In this document: one piece after another, positions 43,578-55,990 of the stretch
Position numbering within the stretch: the first letter of the stretch is position 1
Layout of the letters: each line of letters opens with the position of its first letter
From: Camellia lanceoleosa
Taxonomy: Eukaryota > Streptophyta > Magnoliopsida > Ericales > Theaceae
NCBI GenBank assembly: GCA_025200525.1
Contig: JANUSC010000052.1
Span: 806,001 to 870,000 of the forward strand
Direction of reading: 5' to 3'
Length of the DNA stretch: 64,000 nucleotides
Translations under genes and position numbers: made by a program
Notes under the pieces: model-generated
Told to the model about the DNA's origin: nothing
Databases searched by the model: none
The model's input: only the letters and a program-made list of their open reading frames with translations

Positions 43578-45269
43578 GTACCACTTGAAAAAAGTGATCG
43601 CATATATTCCAATTCAAACAATTAGCCTCCATCCACAGGCATTCAAGCAATTTATCATTTAAGCATTTAGCCTCATGGCAAGCATGCTAGACATGGCAAC
43701 AATCACATACATGCAATTATGCTAAAGCAGATAAAAGCTCACCTAGTACTCCAAGTCAAAAGGATGAAAGAGTTCAAATAATGCATGATCCTAACTATGC
43801 AATATGACTAATGCAAGACAGATGATATATAATTACTAGGGTCGGCTACTAATATGGCATATGAATCAATTTTGATAGCATGCGGTCTAAGCACGTATTC
43901 AAAGAAGTATTTAAACGACAATGCAAGTTAGAATGATGAACTGAACATTGGTGCATGCAAAACAAGTGGGTGCAAACATGGATTATGCTAAACAAAACAT
44001 GATGCCCTAATCTAACCATCGTAAGCAGTTAAATAAAAGAGAGAAAGACGTGAGGTTGGAAGACATACATATTATAACACATTGCGCTCTCACGAAGGAG
44101 AGTCCGAATAATAAACTAACTAACTAACTAGCTAAAGCTAAGTTAATTAATTAATTATTACAAACCCAAATGAATAATTTAGCTAAACTACTTAATTAGT
44201 TATTACAAACCGAATTAATTAACTATTCTAGCTAACTAATTATTACAACAAACCAAAATGAACTAATTATTTACATGAATACAACATAAAAAGAGTGCTA
44301 AACTAGTTATTCTAATTATTTCACCTTGGGAAACGAGGAATGCTCATGCATGCACGGACTTCCACCCGAAAAAGGCCATTGTTTTTGCCGTTAAATGCCT
44401 TTATTGCACAGTTGAACACTTGCACTGTTTTCCACCTCAGAACATGTCCTGTTTTGCTTTAAAAGTATACTACTGGATTTTGTGTTGGTGGCCGGCAGGT
44501 GGTCAGCAGATGGCCTGCCGTCCACTGGTGATGGCCTGCTGGCCACTGATAACTGGATTGTCCAGCAGCAACAGAGAGCAAACAGAGCAGGGACGAGGTA
44601 TTCTCAAGGGTTTGTTTGCACAATTTACCCCTCCTTATCATCTCTTGAAGGGAAAAACCAATTCTAGGCAACAAATCCAGACAAACACACCCTCAAGAGC
44701 TCAAACAAGGCTCAAAGGTACCTTAACTTGAAGATGGAGAGGTTTGGTTAAGAGTGTATAGCCAAAGATGAAGAAATTTGCAAGAGAGAGAGAATTGCAG
44801 AGAGAGAGAGAGTAAAAATTTTGCTCCAAAATTTGTATAACCCCATGGCAAGAGGGGAGGCCTCTTATATATAGAAAACCAAACAACTCCCTTAGAAACA
44901 TCCATCTATACACGTGAGAGCAGATGTATGCATCTATGCAAACAGCTGTCACAGTTGGCAGAAAATATCTGCAAAACACATTGGTGGCCAGCAGGCCACT
45001 ACTGGTGGTCGGCAAGCCACATTAGTGGCCAGTAACTAGAAGCAATGGCCAGTAGCCCAAAGAAGTGGCCGACAAGCCACAAAAGGTTGCAAGCTTGAAG
45101 ATCCAAAGTTTTGGTCCAAAAACAAGGCAATAGGGGTGCAAGGTTTAGAGGGCTCAAAGTTGTGGCATTCTGCTGAGGACCCTGAGCACTTGACAAGCAT
45201 ATTCACTCATCATTGGGTGACAAGCGATGACGTCCAAGTCGTAAGGATGGTCAAAATGGGATGTCTACA
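43578..45269 (-). repeat. right piece of the E2 3' LTR
   Basis: It resumes at GTACCACTTG, exactly the family position (compare 40715) where the left piece stops, and ends ATGTCTACA next to the E2 polypurine tract. With the left piece it forms one LTR of about 2.2 kb, shortened by deletions relative to the E1 5' LTR. GGCC clusters at 44485-44560 and 44980-45085 and the TATA at 44866-44874 are kept. Confidence 0.87.
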
Positions 45270-45287
45270 GTTGCCCCTCTTTGACAG
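45270..45287 (-). promoter_or_regulatory. polypurine tract of E2
   Basis: The minus strand reads CTGTCAAAGAGGGGCAAC immediately before the LTR start TGTAGACATCC. Confidence 0.82.
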
Positions 45288-45405
45288 AACTCGGAGTCAT
45301 GAAATGACGTGAGTGAATGTCAAAGCCTAGAGACTACCTATTTTGATAAGGTCGTCAGACTTGGAACTACAATCAAAACATAATTTAAAATGGTTGTGCT
45401 CACAA

Positions 45406-45452
45406 GCTGCCTACGTATCCCTTTACAAGGAATCAAACCAGCATAGTTCTGG
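45406..45452. repeat. conserved stem-loop motif, left copy in E2
   Basis: GCTGCCTACGTATCCC ... GGAATCAAACCAGCATAGTTC, the counterpart of 17334-17380. The 3' arm carries one change (GCATAG). Confidence 0.6.
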
Positions 45453-45689
45453 GGCAAGATGCAAATGATATGCACAAAGATACTTTGAAGCTGGACTAAC
45501 ACGCTTCGCGAAGCCGACTATTTTGAAAACTCGTGATCACGCAAGATGATGCAATAAGTAATAACTAATATGACAAGCAAAAATAAGTTAATCACATATG
45601 AATGAGCAGCTTCAAGCTTAAAACCAACATAGGTTCCCTGCAAAAAAATATATAACACACTTTGTCCACGCCAAAACACGACACAAGGA

Positions 45690-46745
45690 AAGAAAACACT
45701 ACTCAGGGTTACGTTTCACACATTCTGAGAACCTGAGAAATGAAAATCACTCGAGGTCGTGTTTCAAGCCTCCCGAGATAAAACAGGAACCACTCGGGCT
45801 CGCGCTTCATGCATCCCTAAATAAGAGAAACAAAAACCGCTCAGGGTCACGTGAACACGTTTCACACGTCTTGAGATAAAAGCCACTCAAGGTCGCGTTT
45901 CCACACAGCTTGAGATATGAGAAAAACTGCTCGGGGTCACGCTTCACATGTCCCAAGATCAAACCCACTAAAGGTCACGCTTCACGCGTCCTGAGATACA
46001 AGAGAAACCGCTCGGCCTCATGCTTCATGCGTTCCTGAGATATAACATGCCCAAGGCTACATTTCACGCGTCTTGAGAAACAAGAAAATCATTGGGGCTC
46101 TCGCTTCATGCTTCCTAAGATAAAACACACCTAGAGTTATGTTTCACATATCCTGAGAAATAAGAAAATCACTTAGGCTCGTGCTTCGCGCGTCTCGAGA
46201 TAAAACACGCCTAGAGCCGCACATCACACGTCTTGAGATTCAAGAAAATAGCTCTGGCTCGTGCTTTACGCGTCCTGAGATAAAACACGCCCAGAGCAGC
46301 ACGTCACACATCCTGAGATACAAGAAAATTACTTGATCTCGTGCTTCACGTGTCCCGAGATAAAACACGCCTAGGTCCGCACCTCACGTGTCTTGAGAAA
46401 TAAGAGAAATGAAAACCGCTCAGAGTTGGGTTTTATGTGTCCCCAGATAAAGGAGAGAGGTGCGCGACAGATGCACAAAATGAATGAATATGATAGATAC
46501 ACAAAGTGAACATGTGCGATAGATGTACAAAGTGAACTTGTGTGATATAGTGACAACACATATTCTATACAAAATAGATAACCGACGTATGATTTTAATT
46601 GAAGGCATGTTTTATGCAAGATTTGAAAGCATATTCTACACATGAAATAAGAGCATATTTTATGCAAAATTGACAACGTGTTCTATGCATGAATCATAAA
46701 TGATGCAATACATGCGTCCAGTATACATCTATGTGAAATGCACAT
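45690..46745. repeat. E2 tandem arrays (ACGCGTCC unit, then GATAGATGCACAAA and TTCTATGC motifs)
   Basis: Same unit types and order as in E1 (17600-18702 and 25363-25760), here without an inserted LTR. This shows that the E1 array was once continuous. Units are more degenerate than in E1. Nothing coding. Confidence 0.8.
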
Positions 46746-46959
46746 TTTATGCAACAGAAGAGAACAAAGACGTAATTTGACAAAATGAATAAAACAATAT
46801 CGGTGACAACCTCCGATTTACCTCTCGGAGGAATTGCAACATGTTCAAAAGGATAGTGGGACATGTTCACACCAGAACGCAACTACAAGCTTTCGAAACA
46901 GTAGCTTCCATACACCACTTAGGAAGCAGAAGCACAGAACAGCACCAGGACCTACCTGA

Positions 46960-47097
46960 AAGCCACTGACCACCTGCCGACCACTAGAAGAAGCTGTCGG
47001 CCACTAGAAAACCCTACTGGCCATAGATGTGGCCTGCTAGCCACCGATGGCAGCTTCGGGGCAACTTGGTCTTTTTGCTTCGGGTGTTTAAATATAG
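46960..47097 (+). promoter_or_regulatory. presumed promoter of the antisense PMD gene (E2)
   Basis: A GGCC cluster (46975-47055: GCTGTCGGCCACTAG, GTGGCCTGCTAGCCACC) is followed by TTTAAATATAG (47088-47098). The order and spacing are as in E1 at 25965-26063. Confidence 0.5.
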
Positions 47098-47455
47098 GGC
47101 TCAAGGCTTCATTTCCTCACACCCATAAGGCCGAAATAGCTCTCCCTCTGTTTCTAGGTACTTTGTCTCTCCAGATCTGAGCTTTACATGCGTTTTCCAA
47201 CGCCCCATGCAAACTTTTTTCATAAAGCCCTCTAGGTTCTCTACATTTTGAACCTATCAGATTTTGATTTCGTCGATTTTTCTTCATTTTCACCACTTTA
47301 GGCTTGTTCCCCTCAAGTTTTTCTCGGGTTTCATGAACTTTCTCGAGTTTTGAGTTTTTCTTCCATTTTCTCTCTCCTAGGGTTGACTTTTTCTAAGTTT
47401 ACCCTATTTTCTCCATTTTTCTTCACTTTTCACCTACCTTTCACCTATTTTCCAG

Positions 47456-49798
47456 ATGGCAAATGATATTCCTCATGATGGAGTCCCTTCCGAGGTCCCA
47501 CCTGTGTTTCCAGCCATAGCCGAGGTAGTGGAGTCAGCAATTGCGGAGGCTGGTGGGGCAACTAAGGACATTAAAGCTAACCTTTAAGCGGAGTTTGCAC
47601 CAGAGCTTAAGCCAGAGTCGTTACCATTGAGAGTGCGGCCCTTCGATTTGGTGACATATCAACCCTGTAAACACATATTACTGCTTGGAGACATTAGGCA
47701 CTTCAGCAATTTTACTCACGGCGTACCAGAGGACCTCCTACTGAGGGAGCCAGTCTCTCACCTTTCGTTCAACACTACTGAGGTATGAACGAACTATGTT
47801 TTCATGCATTCCTTCCTTTCCTTTAACTGCATTTCTTACACTGCCTTTCATCTCATTCATCTATTCTTTGCGACAGGGAGACTTCTGTGCCTATAGGCGG
47901 TATAGAGCGACGACGGCGAGGGATTGGTACGATGAGCTCCCTACCGGGGTCTGTGACATTGTCGATGAGGCTGGCTTTAGCCTTTTTAGCCGCCCCCTTC
48001 TAGGACCACGAGTGGAGAAGTGGTGGGACATTACTAACTCCTTCTACATCTCTACCGCCGAGGAGATGACGATGACTCCCCATGACTTTGCCATGATCAC
48101 AGGCTAGGAGTATAGGGTGATCCGATCCCTTTTGACACAGACATGGGGAAGTGGGAGGCTGCTTGGATTGACTTGTTGGAAGCACGCCCACCTCTGTACC
48201 AGCCAACTATGGTGAGGTATAGTTGGTTCGCTGAGCAATTCTACGGGAGCGAGCCCGAGACACTGGAGGAGATGGAGAAGTATGCCCGGGGCTTCCTAAT
48301 GTTTATCCTCAGTACCAACTTGTTTTCAAACAGGTAGAACACTGTGGGTTTATATTTGTTGAGTGCCCTCATTACCCTTCCTCGAGTGCAGTTCTATGAC
48401 TAGGGTGGAACTGGCCTTACCACTCATACCTCCCAAGCTCGTCAATTCTATGACTAGGGTGGAACTGACCCAGTTTGTTGGGCTTGGTTTTTGAGCGAGA
48501 GATTCATTTGCCAGACTGTGGGCCTGCCTAATCCAATCATTCCAATGCCACTCTTAGCATCTATGAGGACAACAGATAGCCTATCAGTTGACGCAGTCAT
48601 TCAGTTCATGGTAGGCCTAGACACTGATTTCTTCAGAGATGATGGCGATTACTCGACATTTATTCAGACCTACCTTATGCCTCCTCTGACGGGCGCTCGC
48701 GCAGGCAAGAGAGCAGGGGCTCCTGTGGCAGGTGAGGCGACTTGAGTGACCAGGGCCCATACTAGCGGGGCTCCCCGTGTTAAGCAGACTATTCGTTAGC
48801 TAAAGCTGCCCACTGCGCTCATGTGTTGGCGGCCAATTAGGACTGCTTATCATATTCCAATCGAGAATGCCAAGGCAGGGCACGAGTTTGTCAGAGTTCG
48901 AGGCACATCTCAGGTATGGACCACACTTTACTACTTGCACCCCACATTTCCATTTCAGATATGTTCATTCCAGGCATTGATCATCCAAATGCACTTGGAA
49001 GCATCTATGGAGTATACGAGGAGCCTCCTCGAATTGGTCGCTTCTCTGTTGGGTAGCAGAGGAGGGAGATGTTGCTCGATTTCCACGGTATCTAGGTAAT
49101 TCCCTTCAGTTCAGTAGGCATTTCATTACTAACTCTGTTTTCATTTTTTGCCATCATCTTTATACTGATACACTGGCATCTCAACTGTAGTCTTTCGCAA
49201 ACTGCACTGATATACTGCATTGGCACACTACACTGATACACTGTATTGGCACACTGTACTCACACACCGTACTCATACTATATCTAATTTTTGCATGACA
49301 TTTCTTTTGCATACCATGCTTGTATCTTGATACACACACTGTAGTTGATATGTTGACAACTCCTTTTTCTAGATTCCATCTGCACCGATGGTACCAGCGG
49401 CAGTAGCAGCACCAGCATCGGCAGCACCTCCTCCAGTAGCAAGAAGGAGAGAAAGACAGGCCCTAGCTCATGGACGAGATGTGAGCTGTGGTTGAGGCAG
49501 AGATAGGGGCACCCGAGGCCAAAGTAGTCCTTTAAAGCCTATTTTTAGTGATGATGATGCTAGGACTGGTGACTCCGAGGAGGCAGTGAGTCGGCATTCT
49601 GAGTCATCCAAGAGTGGAAATGATGCTGGCTCGGGGTCCGAGAGCAGAGGTGACACCAAATAGGGTTCTGAGGCAGAAAGCGAAGATGATACTGGCTCCG
49701 GTTTAGAGTCTAATTCTGACAGTGGTGCCGATGGAGACAGTGCTCTCGAGTCCCCTCCGAGGAAGAGGACGAAAAGGGCCTCTCAAGCTTTGAGATGA
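47456..49798 (+). pseudogene. plant mobile domain (PMD) gene, antisense in E2
   Basis: Exon 1 begins MANDIPHDGVPSEVPP at 47456 and has a TAA at about 47586. Intron 1 (47783-47876) has GT...AG ends. Exon 2 reads RDWYDELPTGVCDIVDEAGF, MTPHDFAMITG then a stop, and resumes FAEQFYGSEPETLEEMEKYA. The part matching E1 exon 3 is missing; at 48395-48475 a TCTATGACTAGGGTGGAACT stretch is duplicated at the deletion point. SERFICQTVGLPNP and FMVGLDTDFFRDDGDYSTFI match E1 exon 4. The last acceptor (TTTTTCTAG, 49364-49372) is intact here. The final exon is acidic and ends in a basic PPRKRTKRASQALR-type tail with TGA at 49796. Confidence 0.78.
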
Positions 49799-50454
49799 CC
49801 AGCACTGATGTTTTTGTACTTTTTGCCTAGTTTCTTTTTTGTTTGGTAGCATTAGCACTTGTATAGCTTCAAATAGATTTCATTTTTCTTTCGAAATCTT
49901 GTATTCCTCTTTTGTAAAAAACCATGATCAGAATAAAATCTCGCAGTTTTTATGAAATGTGTTGTTATTTTTGCATCATGAGCACCATATTTGCATGAAA
50001 ATGGAATCGAATTTGCAAATGAATACTGAACAGTTGTATTGGCATGATGTTCTTAATCGCGTAATGAGCCGACCAACAGCCAAAATACAAAGCACAAAAT
50101 ACAACTCAATAAACAAAGCAAATACAAATAAGCACACTTGCCAAAACCAAAAGACTCAAAACAACACCTCGAAACACAAAGATCGAGGCAAAACACATGC
50201 TACTAACACTACCCAGCACACAGGTGGACGACAGGCCAGAGATGGGAACTGCCGCCTACCAATGGGAGGCTATCGACCAGAAATGGAAGGTTGCCGGCTA
50301 GAAGAGGTGGCCTGCAGGCCACAAGGGGGTGGCCATGTGAGGAACCTCGAGATTGTTAATAGCTAGTTTCCACTCATAGCCTTAACTTCTACAAAAGGTT
50401 CTGCTTCGTGGTTTCTTCTCCAGAACCTCATTTCAAATGCAATTTCTTCCACAA
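49799..50454. other. spacer between E2 antisense genes, with poly(A) signal and GGCC cluster
   Basis: AATAAA near 49934 follows the PMD gene. A degraded GGCC cluster (50225-50335, with GGTGGCCTGCAGGCCAC) stands 120-230 bases before the next ATG, as in E1. No other gene seen; the open frame at 49959-50366 has no domain. Confidence 0.5.
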
Positions 50455-51738
50455 ATGGAGATATTCCTTACCGAGAAGCTCACGGATAAATAACTTCTTT
50501 AGACGGCATGGAAAAGGTAAATTTCTAGGGTTTCGACATAAATACACTTTTCTCATTGAGCCAAACTCCACTTTGTTTTCCTCCATGCCACAGCCTGATG
50601 CTGGGACCCAATTACACAGGTCTTTTGCTTTAGAGCACAAGAAATATGCTCGACACTTGAAGAATTCCAGGCATTGATAGAAACCCAACGCGATGAGGAA
50701 ATCATACCTCAGCCCCGTTTTGGCCGCGCCCAAGCTTTGGGATAGATGTGTGGGCTCACTTTGCACGAGGCTCGATCTTTGGCCCACAACAGAGAGCTAA
50801 ACGTACCCAGCTTGATTCATCGATTTTCTAACATCGGTGACAAAGGCAACCTTCTCTGGTGAGGTTTTTGACAATATGCACTCTGGTTATGTATGCTTTC
50901 ATATTTCCTTCTTGCCCCTAATTTTGGTGGATCCAGCATTCGATTGATCGAAGTGGCCTAAGGTTTGAAAGAAGGCAAGAGTTCCATTAGTTTGGCACTA
51001 GCCGAGACCTTGATGGGCATAGATGCCTTTCATCGATGAGAGACAACCAGGTTTGCAAGGAGTCCACTACTTCTTCAGGTATTGTTTCCCACCCTTTTTT
51101 ATATGTGTTTCTCACATCACTCGGCACTCACGCTCTATTTTTCTTTCAAAATCCTTTTCTTACTTTTCTCTCAACATACATCTCTTTATTCTTTAATCTC
51201 TCTTTTCTTTCATTCCTTCCAAGATGTGGCTTATAGATAAGCTGAAGGTAGTGGACTCTTGCCCTGAGTACTCAACTCAAGGTTATTTCTTCTACCACTG
51301 ACTAATGAATTTCCCAAATGAGGGATGGTAGTGCAACTGGATGTGCGACAAGTCTGCTGCTGAGATAGCTTAGCGTTGCCCCTAGCTTAATCTGACTGAG
51401 ATGAGTTACAGCATGGCTCGGTAGCCTGGCATACATTTGATCGGCCTCACACATTGTGTGTTTTACTTTCCTTTTCGGTTCAAACGTTAGTTCGGGCATG
51501 ATCAGACTCACCTAGAGGAGGGGGTAGAATATCTAGCTTCATTTTCGATCCGTGGTTCACACTTGGCTAGGTACCTTATTGCCTGGAGGATGAGAGAGCT
51601 TCTGGCCCCTGTCCCTAGTTTCAGTTGCGCCCTTTCTGGCGAGTGCTTGGCTTAGCTTGAGGATGAGGCACAAGTTGAGCCTACTTTGGCTTCAGAAGCT
51701 TCCCAAAGCATGAGCAGAGGACATAGGAGCACCTGACT
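50455..51738 (+). pseudogene. DUF7745-like gene, antisense in E2
   Basis: It aligns with E1 29925-31212 throughout. The start is MEIFLTEKLTD, with stops and frame changes early on. FGRAQALG-type sequence is followed by GLTLHEARSLAHNRELNVPS. The intron (about 51079-51224) keeps both GT and AG, and exon 2 begins with VWLIDKLK-type sequence. More stops than in E1, but TGG is kept where E1 has TGA (NLLW), while the next codon CGA is TGA here. Confidence 0.63.
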
Positions 51739-52470
51739 CACCTATGCCCCTAGTTTATTGCTTTGACCTTTCTTTTCAAGTTTTTTTTTTTTTAAATGTA
51801 ATAAAAGCAACTTTGATTTGTATCAGAGAGTTGGAGAACTTTATGTTGAAATCAATGAAATTAAAGTTGCGAGCACTAAATTTTTTTCTTGTGGTCCAAA
51901 AATAGTCTAAGTTGTAAAAGGTAAAATTTGAACAAAATCAACTTTTATTAAAACTTTCCAAAACCATTTACGAAAGGGATCACCGCCTGACACGCACGGA
52001 ATCAATCCTCAAGATGTACAACCTCGAATCATAAGATCATAAACTGCCCCTTGAATACCGCTGCTCTGCATTGTAACTAGCTCTTCTTCTCAGAATGAAG
52101 ATCACAACTGAACTCTTAGGTAAAGAACAGACAAAGACGACCTAATCAGACACATGGCCATGGAAGTTGAGTTAGAGGTGATTATGGTTGAACTTCAGGA
52201 TAAAGTTGCCTACGTATCTCGTAGATGGGAATCAAGCCTTACGTAGTTCAGTTCAGGTTCACTTGAGTATTAATTCTCTCCTTTTGCACCCTAACTGTTG
52301 CCAAAGTCACCCTTTAGGGTTTTCAACTTTGCGAGCTCAGTTTTTCTCTATTTCTAATTTTTCATGATCTAACTTTTACCTAGGTTGCCCTTCCGGGTTT
52401 TTGGCCTAGTGAGCCTCTTAGGGATAGTGTTTCTTTAATTTGTCCATATTGATCGGTTGTGAAAATTCCA
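51739..52470. other. spacer between antisense genes and integrase in E2; right copy of the stem-loop
   Basis: No gene. GTTGCCTACGTATCTC ... GCCTTACGTAGTTCAG at 52205-52251 is the motif copy equivalent to E1 31680-31727. A conserved AATGTAATAAAAGCAAC poly(A) region lies at about 51793-51812. Confidence 0.55.
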
Positions 52471-53046
52471 GGCCATCTAAGTCCATAAGAATAACAGCTC
52501 CACCCAACCAGATAGCTTTGATGATGTAAGGACCAGTCCAATTGGGTCTGAACTTTTCCCTAGGATCATGAATGGGAGCTCAGTTGTCTTTCAACACCAT
52601 ATCTCCTTCCTTGCGATTCTGGGACTTAACTTTCTTGTTAAAAGCCCTAGCAATCCTGCGCTAATAGCCCTAAACATGATACAATGCCTTTAGCCTTCTC
52701 TCATCAAACAACATTAACTCCTCAAATCTGCTCTGATGCTAGTCCGCCTTTGTTATCTGACTCTCAGCTATAACTCGCAGAGACGGGACTTCTATTTCAA
52801 TTGGCAAAACGACTTCCATCCCACAAACAAGAAAATAAGGAGTTGCCCATGTAGGCGTTCGGATTAAAGTTCTATAACCCAAGTGTGCGAATGGCAATTT
52901 ATCTGGCCAGTTCCTGTAGGTCTCAACCATCTTCTGCAAGATATTCTTGATGTTCTTGTTGGCAACTTCGACAACTCCATTGGTTTGCAGTCTATATGTA
53001 AATGACTTATGGAAAGTCACATTGTATTTTTCCAACAAGTCCATCA
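52471..53046 (-). pseudogene. E2 integrase, C-terminal part
   Basis: LLEKYNVTFHKSFTYRLQTN, then GVVEVANKNIKNILQKMVE with the catalytic Glu. LPFAHLGYRTLIRTPTWATP and a broken C-terminal tail follow. Homology to E1 stops at about 53046, before the segment that would carry the second Asp. The N-terminal part resumes near 56280. Confidence 0.82.
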
Positions 53047-55131
53047 CCATTGGTTTAAAAGACCTTCTCTCGTCAGATCAAATTGCTAGCTTTAAACACC
53101 ATTTCTCCATTCTTGATAATGTCCATCTGTCACTTGTGGTAGACGGCACTCTTCATATGGAGAGGGAGGACAAAACCATGATTGTCTTTCCTCTTTTGTC
53201 AATCGCAGTGGGTGGAGTCCGTTTTCCCCTTCACCTATTTCTTTGGGCTATGCTTCGCCATTGGGGTTTAATCCCTTCCCAACCCAATGTGAATTTCTTT
53301 AGAATTATAATGGGGGTTATAGCGCTCAACCATTGCCTTAGAATTAACCTTGGCATTCCAGCCATCCGGCATTTCTATGCCTTGGCTAAGTCTTCTGGTC
53401 AGCACGGGCGTTTCTTCCTTAGGGCCAAGGATATCGACCATCAGCTAATTACTATGCTTTCCAGTTTTGGAAAACGGGTTGATGATGTTATGGTCATTGT
53501 CTAGGGTAATTGGGAATTTGGCGAAGGGGAGGATCACATCGACCCTATTCCTAGATGGAGGGGCGAGCCAGGTGGCCGATTGCCTTCTCGCTTTTATTAT
53601 TTGTTCATTTTTGTTATAAAGCCTCTTATTTGAATTGTTACGGCTTGTAGGGAATGACTTGAAGAAAGTCCTGTCTTCAACTGACGACGCCGTTCTTTCG
53701 GATATCAAAGTCGCGCTCAAGTATTTCGGCTATTGAAGTCTTTAGAAACAAGGGAGGGCGGCCCACATTCTGCTTCGTTATGAGCCGACATATACGACCT
53801 TCTCGGCGGCGAAAAATATCCCGATCCCGAAGGGTGAAGGTTCTCTTATCGCTCTTATTTTGTCCGACTTAAAAAACTTGAGGCAGGTTGGTTTTGAAGG
53901 GTCTGATTCGGAGCGGGGTGTAGCTAATGTTACCGAATCAGATCAGTCTGAAACCGAGTCTGACGCGGTATTGAATTCGGCTGATCCTCCATTCACTTCG
54001 AGCCGAGGGGATCTTTCACTTGACGGCATTTTTCACGGCTTAGAGGAACTTCCCACCGCAGGCTCCGAAGACATGGACGGGTTAAGCCTGACACAACTTG
54101 CCAGAAAGAAAAATACGAAAAGGTTGGCCGTGCGGAGAAGAGCGGAGGCCCTTCCATTTAAAGTACCACCCCCCACCGAATCTCAACTCTCCCTGCCTAT
54201 TAGTGAATCAGAGTCCTTGCGTGTTGAAGTGAAGACGGAAAAAAAACGGCATGCCGAATCTACTTTGATCTTGCAGGCCGGCCAAGAGGTTTAGGAGGCA
54301 GAGAAATGCCCTGCCGAGTTTGAGGCCGGCTTAGAAGAACGAGGCGGCAAACGTCTTCGATTAGAGGGGTTGAATGTGATCGTTCCTTTTGTCATTCAGC
54401 CGATGATAAAAAACATGTTGGATTCTTCTGATGCTTCGGCGCTTAAAGATCTAGAAGTCGCATTTAGCTTGGCTACGTCCGTGTCATTGCCGTCTGACAG
54501 GGAGGCTTTTCAGGTGGAACCAGATTTGAATGCGACTACACTAGCCACCCAATCGGCACTTTTGGTACATATTTGGACTTTACTTCACTTAATCCAAATG
54601 CTGTTGAAGTTGTGGTTTTAAATTCTTGTTTTGCAGACCGTCGGAAGGATAGCCGATATGGGTCGTCGCCATCGCGAGGCCGTCAAACAGATTGGTCGTT
54701 TACGAAAGGAAGTTGAGGACCAGAGGAGAAGGGCCGAGGTCAAAGCTTTGAGGGCAAACAAGGAAGCCTTAAGGGCCGAGGCCGAGATGGAGAGGGCTCG
54801 TAGCACGGATCAATTATGATTGGATGTCGAGAAGAAAGTGGACGCAAGCGAAGATGCACTCAAATTGGCCCAGAAGACGGTCTCCAAATTAGAGGCTAAG
54901 TTGGCTGAAATGAAGGCGGCGAAGGAAACAGCCGACTTGGAGTCTTCCAAAGTATTCGAGGCCAGGAAAAATGTTGAACTCGCCGAGTATTTGGACCAAG
55001 TCCCCAAGTTTGAAAATCGGGGATTCAAACATGGCTGGCACAAAGCCCTTGCTGCTGCTAAAGCTTCATTGATTATGCCAATACCATATGAGCAAGTGGA
55101 TGTTGAGCCATTGGAGTCTGATTCCGATGGC
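53047..55131 (+). pseudogene. Transposase_28 gene with introns, captured inside the E2 integrase
   Basis: The N-terminal domain reads SFKHHFSILDNVHLSLVVD, FPLLSIAVGGVRFPLHLFL, LRHWGLIPSQPNVNFF and GRFFLRAKDIDHQL. After a stop, GNWEFGEGEDHIDPIPRWRG follows. Intron 1 (53572-53650) and intron 2 (54565-54636) have GT...AG ends and keep phase across the junctions. The middle part is acidic and Ser-rich. The last exon (from 54637) is a coiled coil (RRHREAVKQIGRLRKEVEDQ, AQKTVSKLEAKLAEMKAAKE) ending at 55131. Stops at about 53502, 53735, 54292 and 54817 show decay. The first residues are missing at the junction. The family is the same as 520-759; no LTR accompanies it. Confidence 0.77.
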
Positions 55132-55383
55132 TAATCTGGGCGACTAACATAGTTTTTAGGATGTCGAATGTATTTTTACAGTTTTTAATTTGGTATTTTT
55201 CATGTGTTGCTACAGTCATATTTGTTTTGTTGTTTGGCATTTTCATGCGGGCTTGCAGCTTTTTGTTTAGTAATTTGCGTATATAAAATTTCATGAGTTG
55301 TGCTCAACTTGCTAAGGAAAATCATGTTGATGAAAAATGTTGTTGATAAATGATATTGCATTCGGTTATGGTTAGATCGACTG

Positions 55384-55990
55384 CTTAGCTTAGGTACATG
55401 GCCGACCAAATTAGTAAATTTGCTCTTGCCCTTGCCTTGGCCAGGGTGCGAGCTCACGAAGCTGAATGGATCTAACTCGTGGGCTGGCTGAGGCATAGAT
55501 TGGTTTGAGAAGCCGAATGGGCCTAACTCGTGGGCTGGCTGAGGCACAGATTGGTCGGCGCTTGCGCTTGAAAACATGGCCGACCAGATTAGTAAATCTG
55601 CCCTTGCCTTAGCCAGACCAGATTAGTAAATCTGCCCATGGTTTGAGAAGCCGAATGGGCCTACCTCGTGGGCTGGTTGAGGCACAGATTGGTCGGCGCT
55701 TGTGCTTGAAAACATGGCTGACCATATTAGTAAATCTGCCCTTGTCTTGGCCAGGGCGCGAGCTCGCGAAGCCGAATGGGCCTAACTCGTGGGTTGGCTG
55801 AGGCACAAGCCGAATGGGCCTAACTCGTGGGTTGGCTGAGGCACAAGCCGAATGGGCCTAACTCATGGGCTGGCTGAGGCACAGATTGGTCTGCGCTCGC
55901 GCTTGAAAACATGGCCGACCAGATTAGTAAATCTGCCCTTGCCTTAGCCAGACAGATTAGTAAACCTGCCCTTGGTTTGAGAAGCCGAAT
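55384..55990. repeat. minisatellite, about 120-bp unit with truncated copies
   Basis: ACATGGCCGACCAGATTAGT, AAATCTGCCCTTGCC, AAGCCGAATGGGCCTAACTC and GGGCTGGCTGAGGCACAGAT recur four to five times (ATGGCYGACC at about 55397, 55577, 55714 and 55911). Shorter duplications lie between them (for example around 55805-55860). It lies downstream of the Transposase_28 gene and probably belongs to the same foreign segment. Confidence 0.82.

Noticed and set aside
53047..55131. A DNA transposon called from the name Transposase_28
   Set aside because: The name is historical. Both copies here sit in LTR retrotransposon settings, and there are no terminal inverted repeats or DDE core.
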